NCBI GenBank assembly: GCA_025399215.1
Contig: MU621122.1
Location: forward strand, 37,572-101,571
DNA length: 64,000 bases
Source of the DNA: Globomyces pollinis-pini
Taxonomy: Eukaryota; Chytridiomycota; Chytridiomycetes; Rhizophydiales; Globomycetaceae
Reading direction: 5' to 3'
The notes beneath the pieces are model-generated. The model was not told the DNA's origin. It saw only the letters and a program-made list of their open reading frames with translations, and ran no database searches. Below, piece after piece: positions 1 through 12,458 of this stretch (its first letter is position 1; every line of letters starts with the position of its first letter). The translations under genes were made by a program, and so were the position numbers.

Positions 1-1928
<1,928 letters not shown>

Positions 1929-1946
1929 GGTAAGCAAAAACTCAAC

Positions 1947-1958
1947 AAACGCGAAAAC
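1947..1958. promoter_or_regulatory. AAACGCGAAAAC element upstream of muskelin
   Basis: AAACGCGAAA core on the plus strand, 19 nt upstream of the muskelin ATG (gene is on the minus strand). The same core occurs close to other starts in this window. It resembles the fungal MBF/SBF (ACGCG / CGCGAAA) or E2F-type site. Function is inferred. Confidence 0.45.
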
Positions 1959-2095
1959 AAACAAGAGTTTAAATGATTAAATCTGACATACCAATCAACC
2001 TTAATAGATTGATTTGGAGTATTAAAAAGTTGATTCAAAGTTGACAAGATATTCCAAGATAAAAATTATGCTCTGGATATATTAAGCAAAACATT

Positions 2096-2859
2096 CTAAA
2101 TTATTCTCCTCTTTTCAAAGAATTGTCGAAGGTAGCTGATTTGGAATAGGGAAACAGCAACGAGAAGAAGAAGTTGGAAAAATGCCCACCAAAATACTCT
2201 AGAGTTGGTGCTTTCAGCCGCTATTGAAGGTTAGATTTACATTAATACCTAAAATGTAAGAATTTGCTGACAATATTACTTTGTTTATGACGACTAAGAC
2301 GACGATTCATGTACGATAATTCATCTTTCATAAATCGAATTTCGTTTGATAATGATTGTAAATCTTTTCCCAGTGCAACTTCTTCTTCTGTCAAAGAATT
2401 AAAATCCTAAAAGGTTTACCATTTGAACCATCTGGAGCTTTCAAATGTGCTAAATCATCTGGACCAAGAAAAGAGAATGAAATCACTTTTTCAGCAGGTG
2501 AATTTTGATTATAAAAGCACATTTGGTGTTGTCCAGTAGAACCAGCATAGAAACCAAAAGCAGCGTCTCTATGTTTATCTACAGAATGCAACATTGAACC
2601 ATCAGGATTTGTGATCTAATTAAAATTAGAAAGTGATGTGATTATACTGCATAATCGATTTCATATTCAGAAGTTGATTTGATAACTTCATAAGAGACTT
2701 CTAATCTGGAGTGTTAAGAAGACTAATATACCTATCACCATGAGTTAACTGTTCATAAAAGCATTCAGTAGAATATCTTTGGATTGTTATTGAGAAAGTA
2801 GAAGCAGCTACAAAGGAGAGAATAGATAAAGCAAAAGTAATGAAAGAGTGTTTAACCAT
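2096..2859 (-). CDS. EMP24: p24 family cargo receptor, beta/EMP24-TMED2 type
   Basis: Several short exons. The protein begins MVKHSFITFALSILSF, a signal peptide, followed by the start of a GOLD domain (STFSITIQRYSTECFYEQL). The GOLD domain continues at 2391-2594 (FYAGSTGQHQMCFYN), then a coiled coil (EVALGKDLQSLSNEIRFMKDEL), then a TNSR-containing membrane-proximal stretch, one transmembrane helix and a short tail ending FFEKRRII. The TNSR...FF-x-x-RR layout matches TMED2/EMP24 rather than alpha or delta p24 proteins. p24 proteins cycle between ER and Golgi and sort cargo, including GPI-anchored proteins, into COPII vesicles. The FF and dibasic residues are the COP-binding signals. Confidence 0.88.
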
Positions 2860-3200
2860 GCAATAAAATTAGAAAAAATTAAATTTTGAAGGAATGGATG
2901 AGAGCAACTCAAAGAGAATGATTGCAATGTTTTAGTAATGTATAGTGTCAGTTATGTTAATTGATTAATTCATGTGTTCTGACTTGGATAATGTTTGTTA
3001 TAGCGTTTAATAGAAAGTTAGTAAATGGAGTGGATAGAGTAAGGGAATGATTAAACTATCAATATTATTCAATGGTCTCTTATGATGAACTCTTATAACT
3101 TATCCATATTACTTATTTGACCCTCCATAAAACAAATCAATTCCAAATAAAAATCAATAAATTATCCACAAATAATAAGAAAGACTGAATTTATTAGTCT
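2860..3200. other. Intergenic, p24 to COX5B
   Basis: AT-rich spacer between the 5' end of the p24 gene and the 3' end of COX5B, both on the minus strand. I see no further gene or clear repeat in it. Confidence 0.6.
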
Positions 3201-3751
3201 CTAATGGTGATGGTCTTCTTTACGTTGTGTGTACTATATATTCATTAATAAATTTCAATTCAAACCTTGTAAACACTTCCACATTCAGCACAACGATCAA
3301 AAAGTCCATCAGCATGTTCACGAAGTGTTAAAAAGGTGATTGGGTGAGAATCAGCAGGGAATCCTAAAAAAAAAAATTTAAAAATGGAATGATATGTACC
3401 AGTGCAACCCATATATAATTCAGAATCTACACCAGAGACCACGATAGGGTCAGCTTTTGTTCCTAATTTGGAGATGATTAAAGGTCTCATATCTTCCCAA
3501 GCTTCTTCACCTCTTAATTCAGCTAAGAATTCATGACGACGAGCACCGGTAGCTAATTCGTAGTTAGTACCTAATACACCTTCTTCTCTAAATCCGGGCA
3601 TATTTTCATCCAACACTACTTTTGAATCTGTATTAGATTTAATAGGAGCGGCTTTGGAATGAGTAATAAAAATGATACCAGAGAAAGCAGGTTTACAAGT
3701 TGAAAATTTGTTTGATTTTAAAAAAATTGAAGTAATGCGACGAATTGACAT
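3201..3751 (-). CDS. COX5B: Cytochrome c oxidase subunit Vb (fungal COX4)
   Basis: Three exons. An N-terminal Ser/Lys/Arg-rich presequence (MSIRRITSIFLKSNKFST) suggests mitochondrial import. The mature part reads ...GLNENMPGFREEGVLGTNYE-like and ELYMGCTG, then (after a 35-nt intron) GFPADSHPITF and CAECGSVYK. A second intron at the Lys codon joins to a tiny last exon encoding YTQRKEDHHH and stop, which reproduces the poly-His end of fungal COX4. The Cys of GCTG and the CxxC pair are zinc ligands in this family. It is a structural subunit of complex IV in the inner membrane. A start 33 nt further upstream is possible but less like a presequence. Confidence 0.92.
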
Positions 3752-3796
3752 TTTGATGAAATTGGTAAAATCAAAAAAATTCAAAATTCAAAACAA

Positions 3797-3814
3797 TTAA
3801 CCCTAACCCTAACT
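3797..3814. repeat. Interstitial telomere-like repeat (TTAACCCTAACCCTAACT)
   Basis: Two full CCCTAA units plus partial flanks in the 211-nt gap between two divergent genes, 46 nt upstream of the COX5B start. It could be a telobox-like promoter element or a relic of telomere healing. Similar motifs recur upstream of SPT2 and vigilin. Confidence 0.7.
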
Positions 3815-3962
3815 AAAATCATTTTGACTCATTCATTCAATTAGAAAATACTAGTACATTCAATTAGACGATAATAGATTGTTATCAGAAACATCTCATT
3901 ACTATTATTATTCATTAGATACTCTTACCGTAATTTTTTTCTTTTTTTTGTCTCTTTTAAAA

Positions 3963-4609
3963 ATGTTCTCTCAAATCAGAGCTAGTTCTGGCTTACATAG
4001 AATTAAACCAGTATTTGAATCTGTAAGACCAAAGTACTCGCTTCACGCTGATTCAAATAAAGTCACTTTATACAATCATGATAATAAACCACATTGGAAA
4101 TTGTAATCTTATCAATCTAATCATATAGGCTTTATGGTATTGGAATATTTCATAATATCTTATTTATTTCTACCGGTTGGCTAGCTGTGAATTCATTAGA
4201 TGATTATTTAAAGGACTTGGAAAAAAGGACTTTATCAACTGAAAAACACAATGAAATGAGAAATTATTTAAAAGGTGCCATTGCTGTCGGAAATCTATTT
4301 GGATTAATCATCTTTGGATTGGTTCACCATAAAGCTAAATTTGCTATACGAGAATTATCAATCATCAACAAAGATTCAATTCAACTGGTTAACAGTAGAC
4401 TTTTTGGAAACACAATAACTACTCACCCCATTCATACTTTAAAACTTTTAGATCCTATAAAGAATCTAAAATCCAAAAACACATCCAATTTATTACAATT
4501 TTTAAAACCGGAAGTGGTAAGACTTCAGTCATCCAAAAATGTTTTTGAACTGGATCGAAAAGGGTTATTCCTTAACCCTGCTTATTTGGAGAAAGTAATC
4601 AGCCAATAA
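3963..4609 (+). CDS. TMEM223: TMEM223-like mitochondrial membrane protein
   Basis: Two exons joined over a 26-nt intron at about 4106. The first exon gives a presequence-like start (MFSQIRASSGLHRIKPVF) and VTLYNHDNKPHWKLLYG; the second gives two hydrophobic helices separated by a charged loop and a C-terminal FELDRKGLFLNPAYLEK. The order (LY-x-HD motif, TM helix, TM helix, then a hydrophilic tail ending with a K-x-G-x-F-x-N block) matches TMEM223, an inner-membrane factor for complex IV biogenesis. It is divergently paired with COX5B, which fits that role. Family assignment rests on motif order by eye, so it is moderate. Confidence 0.6.
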
Positions 4610-4949
4610 ATTCATATTCTACGTATCTCTCAACATTGTTACAGACAATCATCAGTCCAAAAATAATTAGCTAAACATATCGATTTATGGATTGGAATTA
4701 GGTAATAGTATCTGAACGGAAATTGGAAATTTGGCTACCCATATTTCTACTGATATTATAACATACTCTTCTGTTTGTATGGTATCAATACAATCTAGTT
4801 GATGAGTCATTGGAATGTAAATCAGATACTGAATGACTTGAACGGAGCAAATAAAATGCACAAAAGTTATCTGTTCAGTTGCCATTGAAAGATGTTGGTA
4901 ATAGAATGGAAAATTTGTTGAAGTATGCAGTGCAGTGCAACAAAACCAA

Positions 4950-5660
4950 GCTTTCCAAGATGTCTGGTAGAACTTTAGGTCTGCTTGTTCCGAGTGAGTC
5001 CGTTTTAGGTTTTTTTGTACCAGGAAGATTGGGACTTCTATAACGTTATAAAACGGATTTAAATTTCTGTTCTTGGTTCATTAACGAAAGGTTCGTCATC
5101 AATACCAAGAGGTTTTTCCTCTATCGCGAACAGGTTCGGTCACCACTTACACATAGTTGACTAATACTGTTGACATTTTATGGAGGTGCAGATTTCTCAA
5201 GAACCATTAATGGAATATTCTCAAAAATATCCGTGCTTGGTTAGAAGCAGAATAGTTGTCAACAATTATTCTCACTCTTTTTAGATCGTTCATACCTTTA
5301 AAATGCAGAATTCCTAGTAGTTATTCATGTCTATCATTTTCAAAAACTGCAAAGTTTTGGTAAGCTGTTGAGAGTGACCAAAAGGGAAGTCTTCCCAGTG
5401 TTCAAAGACTTTTTCGAGAAGTTCCAAAACGAACTTTCAAAACCGAACTTCAAGTGATTGATAGAATACTGGACCGATATATGTTTACCGTTTTTATTAA
5501 ATTATGTTTTCCCAAATTATTTTTTAATCTGGGGAATTTTTCGCCTGACTTCCTACTGCGTTGGTTGGTTCTTGAGAAGACAGTCATGTTACTATCATCA
5601 CAAAACATAGTTTAGTACTCTATGCTTCATTTTAACAAGAATTTCAAAATGAGTCTTACC
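4950..5660 (-). pseudogene. Possible decayed Tc1/mariner-type transposase
   Basis: On the minus strand, fragments such as FCDDSNMTVFSRTNQR followed by RKSGEKFPR resemble the region around the first catalytic Asp of Tc1-like transposases, where a SDES block is followed by VWRKKGEK. Stops and frame changes interrupt it on both sides. The match is short, so this is a weak call. Confidence 0.25.
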
Positions 5661-6699
5661 TTTTTTCGGTATCAGGTGTTCGGAAACGGAACGACTTTCT
5701 TGACATACGTCATGAAGTAGCTCTCCGTAAATAGAAGATATATATGCATACAGATTATATGGATATGATTACAGGTTTTATGATGTTCAAATTCAATTTC
5801 CCACACCACTTTTGGGTAGAGAAATTTCACTCGCTATCACAAAAAAAATCGACATTCAGAGAGAAATTGTGAAATAATCTGGTGCCATAGTAGAACACAA
5901 TTGATTTTTCAAAAAGAGATGATCATTTTCAATATTTAAGAAGTAAAATAACCTCATCTCATTATTCAAACAAGTTTTGCACATCACTACCATATTTTTG
6001 TTACTGTGCCGAATGGGAGAAAAGGTTGTTTGTTCCTTTCGAAAAAAATAGAGTCAACTCGTGCTTCGTTGAAAATATGTGGTTTCAAAATATGTGTCCA
6101 TTGAAGAGCCATATATGTAAGCAAATCAAGAGGCAGGTCAGTGGATCGGAAAAAAGCTCAATCACTAAGAATCATTCTTATTTTGAATATGTTACTGGTC
6201 GCAAATGTGGAAGTTGATAACAAAAGAGCTGTCTGTTTATCCTTCATATTTTTATTTTGAATTTTCATAGCATTTTTGACCTTCTACAATCTCAAAGTAA
6301 GACATGTCTCTTTTAGACTTGTTTTTAGCTCCTGCACGTTACTTTACCATAGCCAGTGGGTTTTCAATTGAATTGTACAATTGAATAATCTACTTGACGT
6401 ATTTCGTTTACGAGGAACTCTAGGATTACGCTCAACGACCATACCACCTCTATCACACTTTAATATGACTTGTCTATTGTTACTGTTTTTGATTGACAGA
6501 AACACATTCTTTTGCTAATAAAACAACTTCAATTTTAATTCGCTTTGCATTGTGCTGGAAAGCTTTCTGCTTGCATAAATTCGTAATTTCAAAAGCAGTT
6601 GTTCCAGCCATAATATGATCTTCTGTCTGAAATCAAAACAATCGTGTGCGTTTTCCAGACCATTTTGAACTTTGTCATCAAGGCGGACATTATTCAAGT

Positions 6700-6903
6700 A
6701 ATAGAGCCAGGTTCAATTAATTTTTCAAAAGTTCGAATTGAAACGCAATCAACCAATAACCTACAATCCAACAATAGAAATTCACCCCAATCAGAACTTA
6801 GTTACTCAGTTTACGTTGTAGAATGTATCCAAAACACTTTAATGGTACCAAAGGGCAAGCACCCTCAATATAACGTTGTAGAAAACATATTTGGAATTGA
6901 CTG
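6700..6903 (+). pseudogene. Possible decayed DDE_3 transposase C-terminus
   Basis: A short frame ends with KGKHPQYNVVENIFGID, resembling the PYSPQLNPIENIFG block that contains the last catalytic residues of IS630/Tc1 DDE_3 transposases. No intact frame lies upstream. It may belong to the same decayed element family as the neighbouring fragments. Confidence 0.3.
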
Positions 6904-7734
6904 AGAGCATGATAGAACAAATTTTGAAATACATAAAATGTAAAAACAGAGTTGACAATTCAGTTAAATTTCCAGAATGACTAATTTTTTGGGACTCAAC
7001 AGCATTGAAAAAAAGCACATAATCAAATAGAAAAGAGATTGAACGACGAAGGGAGGTCCGCCAAAGTAATAACGTCGTAGATGAGATAGGGACTTTCTCG
7101 CAAATGAAATGCGAGATGCATCTAATCCAGCTTGAAAATTCAAGAATTAATTAATAATTTTAGTGAACAAAACAATATCGCAGTCAATGGATTCACAGAA
7201 TGAGGTTATGAACAAAAACATGAAAGTTTACAATTACCAAGCTCTATTTCATATTTACTAATTTTGTAGGCAAGCAAACCTAGGCTTAATAAAAAAAAAA
7301 TTCCTTTTAGCAATCTCTAAATTCTTTTGCTTACTATCCTTCAATTGGATTAACATTCTCGAGTGGTAGTCTATTAGTTAACCATACAAGATATATCCAG
7401 ATAATTTAACTTTCTCGTTAATTCGAAGAACCAAAAAGTTTCCCATATTTTGATTTATTAAAAACATATTTATCATTTTGAGACCCAGCTGTAATTAATT
7501 AAGCATAAATCGTTTCTCAAGATCCAGAAATTCTTCACGTGAATACCTTATCGACGTTTTATTAATAATACAGTCAGGTCCATATAGACTGTTACACACA
7601 TACAAATTTTCAAAAATGGAAAAATTATTTTCCCAGTTGGGAATCCATACTTTGTTGAGTTAAATAAGCTTTCAAAGGATGAAAGACTATCATCTATTAT
7701 CTCTAAACATGATCTTTGGTTTATAGCATATCAT

Positions 7735-8175
7735 TTATTCAAGTACGGATTCAATTGACATCAAATCTGAATACCATTCATAGATTTTACGCATCTCTCG
7801 TAATAGTAGACCAGCAATCTAAACAAAACATATTTTAATATTGTGGAACTTCTGTTACATTTAATACTCCCTTTTCTTTAATTCCTATCTCAAATTCAAA
7901 AGTTATTCACTTATTCTAATGTACTTTGATGATAACGTTTGGAAGAGGTGAAGATTTCGTACAGATATTATTCATTTATCATTTAATACCTTATTGAAAC
8001 CTGCTAACTTCACCATTTCTAATTTTGCTTGTATGGACGTAATCTTTCTTGAACTGTGAGAACATAACCACTGTTCATCGTTTGAAATTGAGTTCTGTAA
8101 TAGGATTGTCTTTTGTGGGTCTTTTTCTTCGTTTATGTCCAAGGATTGCTTTGTTCCGTTGGTTATTGCGTTCAT
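7735..8175 (-). CDS. Small two-exon protein of unknown function, helical
   Basis: Predicted from frame continuity and splice sites. Exon 1 (8175-7990) begins MNAITNGTKQSLDINEEKD and runs to KLEMVKLAGFNK. A GT donor there joins a TAG acceptor 171 nt later, giving a short exon 2 (7818-7735) coding IAGLLLREMRKIYEWYSDLM and ending SIESVLE. The joined product is about 89 residues, with an amphipathic, coiled-coil-like C-terminal half. An ACGCGT element lies 22 nt upstream of the start, as at other genes here, which supports it being real. I recognise no family. An upstream in-frame Met would extend it by 19 residues. Confidence 0.4.
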
Positions 8176-9289
8176 TTTAATCAAGTTAAAAATTTTCAAA
8201 ACGCGTCTTGAAAATTTAACAGCAAATGACAAACAATATTGGTCTAATCGATGTCAAATTTTACACAGTTATAGCAATAAAGATTGTCTATAATGTGAAT
8301 TTTTTATACTAGGATCTAATGATGTGACAGCTTTTAAAGTTACTTTGAAGTTTTGAAGTATATCAAGGAATAGTCATATTTTTATTTTAAAAAATTCATT
8401 AGATTCCTGTGAGATTGGGGATTCTATTCAACTATCTATCTTTCTCAAAAGATCAGTATTGCCTTAGAATGATGTTCTAGTTGTCTAGGTTGTTTCATGT
8501 CAAAAGTGCCACCGTGGAAAATCCCTTATGGACTGTAATAGCAATAAATCAATTTTTATTCCATGTCAGCATAAGACGTTTTGAACGCTTAAATAATGAT
8601 AATGACTTGTTGAATAGAGTAAATGTTACCTGGTTTAGTCATACCAAATTTGTCCTGATTGACCACAACCATTAAATTCACTTATTTTCTTTGTTTTTTT
8701 ACCCCAACAGAATCAAAGTCTGTTGCTTAATACCCCTATATAATCAATTTGGAACCTTATTGGAACTAAGACAAAAATTATGGTCGGAATATAATAGCAA
8801 TGAATACATAGTAGATTTAATCGATTTGGAAAATCCTCAATAGATCTTAAAAATGATCAAGTACTACTATAGAGGATTTCTTATAGTAATTTAGATAGGG
8901 AGCCGCTACTACCTTCTTGGAATGAACAAGATCGAATGAAATTATGCAACCAGAAATGACTGCAGCGCTTGAATTATACACCAAGCCAACCTGTGGTGTG
9001 AAGCATACCTTTATAGTTAAATGTTACCTCATGTAAAAACATTAATTGAGAATGGTACCATGGTATTGAAATTGGTACATTCAACCAAGTTGGAAGTACG
9101 AATCTGTATTGCTTTCGTTCAAGTTTCATATTTAATACCAGTGTTAGTGAGAATTCTGGAATGGACGAAGCACTAATATCTAAATGAAAATGTTCCCCGA
9201 ATAGTTTTTGACTTCATCAAAAAACAAATGCTTTTACATATACTATCGTATATGTGATACCACCGCACTAGTTAGTTTCGCATTTCTAA
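8176..9289. other. Intergenic, no gene seen
   Basis: AT-rich, short broken frames only. The right part grades into transposase-like sequence that becomes recognisable from about 9.3 kb. Confidence 0.5.
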
Positions 9290-10393
9290 ATGTTCCCGTA
9301 TCTTCCGTATCTTTATACTTTGCGATCCAACAATCGACACACTGAGGTGGTGTGTCAAGTAAATATCCAATCTTTGCATTTGGAAGAATTAAAAAGTAGT
9401 GCATATATAGCAGTGCAAGTTATTAGGAAGGCTACTAAACTTAACTTGGTAACTCGTAGTCGTCCAGGTCGTCTACATAATCTCATGGCAATAACCGTTT
9501 GAAGTAATTAGTGCTAGTACAGATGCTCCATGGTTTCAGATATTTTCAAAAACCATTAAGTAAGGGTCAAACTATCGAACTGGCTAAGCTTCTTTTTTTT
9601 ACGGGTTGGGACATAAAAAACTTGATCAAGATATTGTCGGTGATATTAGACAGTGGGTAAAGGAGTGTCCAAAGTGGTTACAGACGCATGCAGTTCGACG
9701 AATTTAGACTCTGAGTCGATGGTAAATTGATCAACGAAAAACTGGTTGTTTCAAAAGAAGCCTCTTAAAGAAAGCGTAAGAGAGAAATGTTGATGCTTCG
9801 ATGTCCAACGATGATGTAATGTTGTCTTATGTAATAATAAGAAGCTTACCCCGAAAAGCTTACGTATACTGTATTGTTACAAGAGCACTGGAACCACTTT
9901 TGGATACTTTTGTGGCTAGAAAACGGCTCGTTTGTTCTAGTACACCATTAATCTTGCTGCTGGATAACCTAAATTTGCACCATAACCTTCAAACAATAGT
10001 GCACTTGGAAGAACATGTACATGTATGTTTCATGGTTCCCAACATCAGTCATTTCTTACAGCCATGTGGTGATAAAGTGTTTACCAGTTTCAAAAAGCAT
10101 TGTACGCGAAGAAAAAAAGATAGGAAAAAAGAAGGCAAAGTTGCAATAAAAGGCTGTTAAAAGTGGTCGAACCGAAAATTCACAGTTACATTAAATTGGG
10201 CATCATTGAAATTGAATGTTCAGAGAAGTTAGATATGCGACTAATTTATATTAACTCTGTCTTTATTACAAAAAGAGCTTCAGATGGTCCAACTGGCAAA
10301 AGAGGACCTGTTTTGTCGTGGAGTTCATCCACAACTCAAATGTGGACTCAAATTCAAAGAAGCAGCAGATTGGCTATGATGCAATCACCGTGA
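9290..10393 (+). pseudogene. Decayed pogo/CENP-B-like DDE transposase
   Basis: The clearest part, 9801-10160, encodes LILLLDNLNLHHN followed about 25 residues later by VCFMVPNISHFLQPCGDKVF and FKKHC. This is the D-x-H plus PPNTTHLLQPLD-type block holding the second and third catalytic positions of DDE_1 (pogo/tigger/CENP-B) transposases. The upstream part, where a helix-turn-helix and the first Asp are expected, is spread over several frames with stops, and the tail at 10163-10393 is also broken. I call it a dead copy; no terminal repeats could be fixed by eye. Confidence 0.5.
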
Positions 10394-11051
10394 TTATTTT
10401 GGATTGTGCCGGGGCTGTCATGATAAATCCACACACAAGTCTACTTGGTATTCACGAAAAAAGTGTGGCTCACCGGATCTAGCCACAGACAGCGATGGTT
10501 GTGAGTACTGAGGTCGACATTCTAAAACTGAAGAAAATATTTATTTATTTTCGTTTCTGTTTATAACAAAATCTCTCCTTAATATGAAGTTGAAGTTTTT
10601 TCAAATACCTTTTTGACTCAATAATGATTTTCAAAATTTGAAGTTTTGAACTATACTGTTATAGAAGGGTCATCAACCTTATTTTAGTGGGCGTCGTTAC
10701 ACTAGGAATCTACACACTTTCTCAAAAAAGTGTTCAACAGTGGTGGACTGTTTTTTTTTGTATAGTAGATATCACAACAGAAATCATGCCCATTTTTACT
10801 TGAACGAAAGGCGACAAAAGGCAGTAGCTGTGTTAAAAAATTTTGAAAGATATATCTATAAAGTAGACAAAAAGAAATATATTCTTCAAAGTTTCGATGA
10901 CGATATACAAATTGAAATTCAAGTTGTTAAGGAATATGTCAATTTTACTCCTAGTGGAAAACCGTATCGTTTCATAGCCATTGTTTATATTGAACTCTAC
11001 ACTCTACTGGTTATTACACACTTTGATTTATTAAAATTAAGCTTCTGAAGG
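10394..11051. other. Transposon-derived or unassigned sequence
   Basis: Contains a Cys-rich frame near 10380-10500 (CNHRDYFGLCRGCHDKSTHK) that vaguely recalls the N-terminal zinc region of IS1595/ISXO2-like transposases, and a 102-codon open frame at 10740-11048 with no family resemblance that I recognise. Neither is strong enough to call as a gene. Confidence 0.3.
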
Positions 11052-11623
11052 CTATTTTAATTGTCCCAATTGCACAAAGATAACTAGTTGAAAAATGCTC
11101 TTAAATTCCGAAACTTTAAAGCAGAGGTTCTCATGAATATAGAAGAAAATTCCGCTACCTTTGAACTCTTTAGGCAATTTCAATGGTTTGATAGAAATTT
11201 TTACTGCAATTTCTGCTTCTTCTAAGTCCTTTGGCACAGGATCAATCGGGCCCAGATATGCTCAATTGGGTTCATATCAGGACTATTTGGAGGCTAGTAC
11301 AGTCTTTGAATCCCCAACCCTGCAAAATATTCAATAATTTTGTTCGCGTCGTGAGATGAAGCACCATCATCCATGAAGTTTTGGTTTTCGCCATTCCCTT
11401 CAAACAATTCAATACAAAGAGGAGTAAGTATATGGTCGTTGGAAATTTCTTTTAAAGAAAAACCATAAGGCCGTGTCCGTTCCAAATTGTAAAGCTCCAA
11501 ACCATTAATTCTCCCCGCCACATTGCTTACGACGAATACATTTCTGCTCCAAGTGTCTTTAAGGACAATTCGGCGCATCTCTTTCACTTTCGTCCGAAAA
11601 TGAACACTAATTCCAGTACCCAT
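11052..11623 (-). pseudogene. Decayed Tc1/mariner transposase, catalytic part
   Basis: The frame from 11623 reads through a GRINGLELYNL segment to NFMDDGASSHDANK (second catalytic Asp region, normally QDNAPxHTA) and then GIQRLY. The next codon is TAG at 11294-11296 where the family has Trp, and the frame continues PPNSPDMNPIEHIWARL with the third catalytic Asp. After a later stop, a shifted frame (11237-11052) continues in family style with PKDLEEAEIAVKISIKPL. So the element carries at least one nonsense change and one frameshift and is inactive. The first Asp region is not found upstream. Confidence 0.7.
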
Positions 11624-11883
11624 ATATGTAGGTACGCAAAGGGATTCTTATTAAATGATTGTCATGGATGACCTTCACCTTTTTTCCCTTTAATAAAAGA
11701 GTGATGAATTTGTTTTTTCATACTTGTCAGTGATTAAGTAAAAAACTGTTGAAGCAAATTCTTGGTTTGGGGGAGTAGATTTCTTTACTGTCTTGATACG
11801 AATCTAATATAAATCACACCGTTCACAATTATATTCCAGCACGTTCAAACGACCCATATCATGGTAATTTTTTAGTTGGTATA

Positions 11884-12421
11884 TTATTGGGTGTATTGTT
11901 GAATGGTTGGTGAAACAGCAGATAATGAATCAATATTGCAGATCAATAATGTATTGGTACGTGTTTGGTATTTGTTAATGGGGATGGTTTTCCAAGGGGC
12001 AGTAATGCTAAACGACAATAGTGTTACGCATAATGGTTGACTTCGTAATCCTATTACACTTTCTCTAAGTTGTTTGAATTCGGTATTTTGTTTGTCATAG
12101 CTAAGGATATAGGTTAGTGATAAAAATGCCACATGAACTGGGATGGTACAGGAGAAACAAAATGGTGTAGCTCGTCCATGACCAATACCCCAATAAATGA
12201 ACAACGAAATTATTTACATCATTCTTAAATTCAAGGATATAAGAATATTGTTGTTTTCACTTTGAAAAACATTGAGGTAAATATTGTATTTAGCGGTTTC
12301 GGTTGGATCCTAAGTTCTACATCCGGCTTCTTCCAGAACAGCATAGATCCAACTTGCTAAAGATGAAGACTGCGGTGTAATAGACTGTCAGTTGTTGACA
12401 CATGATGAACATTCATGTGAT
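11884..12421 (-). pseudogene. Possible decayed 7TM receptor fragment
   Basis: Low-confidence reading. Minus-strand frames give in order a hydrophobic segment with VYYTAVFIF, a frame-shifted LFWKKPDVELRIQPKPLNTI loop, and a helix in HGRATPFCFSCTIPVHVAFLSLTY. The helix-loop-helix order recalls the first part of fungal/amoebozoan 7TM-RGS type receptors, where a short basic loop joins helices 1 and 2. Frames do not join across obvious splice sites, and a mariner relic lies downstream where the rest would be. It may instead be chance hydrophobic coding. Confidence 0.2.
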
Positions 12422-12458
12422 TTTCATCTGAGAAACCTTTCCACCATCTTTCTCTTTT

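Larger units (their letters stand above)
4610..7734. other. Gene-poor region with decayed transposon pieces
   Basis: About 3.1 kb without a convincing intact gene; reading frames are short and interrupted. Two stretches look like degraded DDE transposase sequence and are listed separately. The rest shows no recognisable coding, RNA or repeat structure. Confidence 0.6.

Noticed and set aside
6026..6217. 63-codon open frame in the gene-poor region
   Set aside because: Cys/Lys-rich chance-like sequence with no support on either side.
10380..10500. IS1595/ISXO2-like transposase zinc region
   Set aside because: Only a loose Cys spacing was seen, with no catalytic part, so it is not listed as a separate element.
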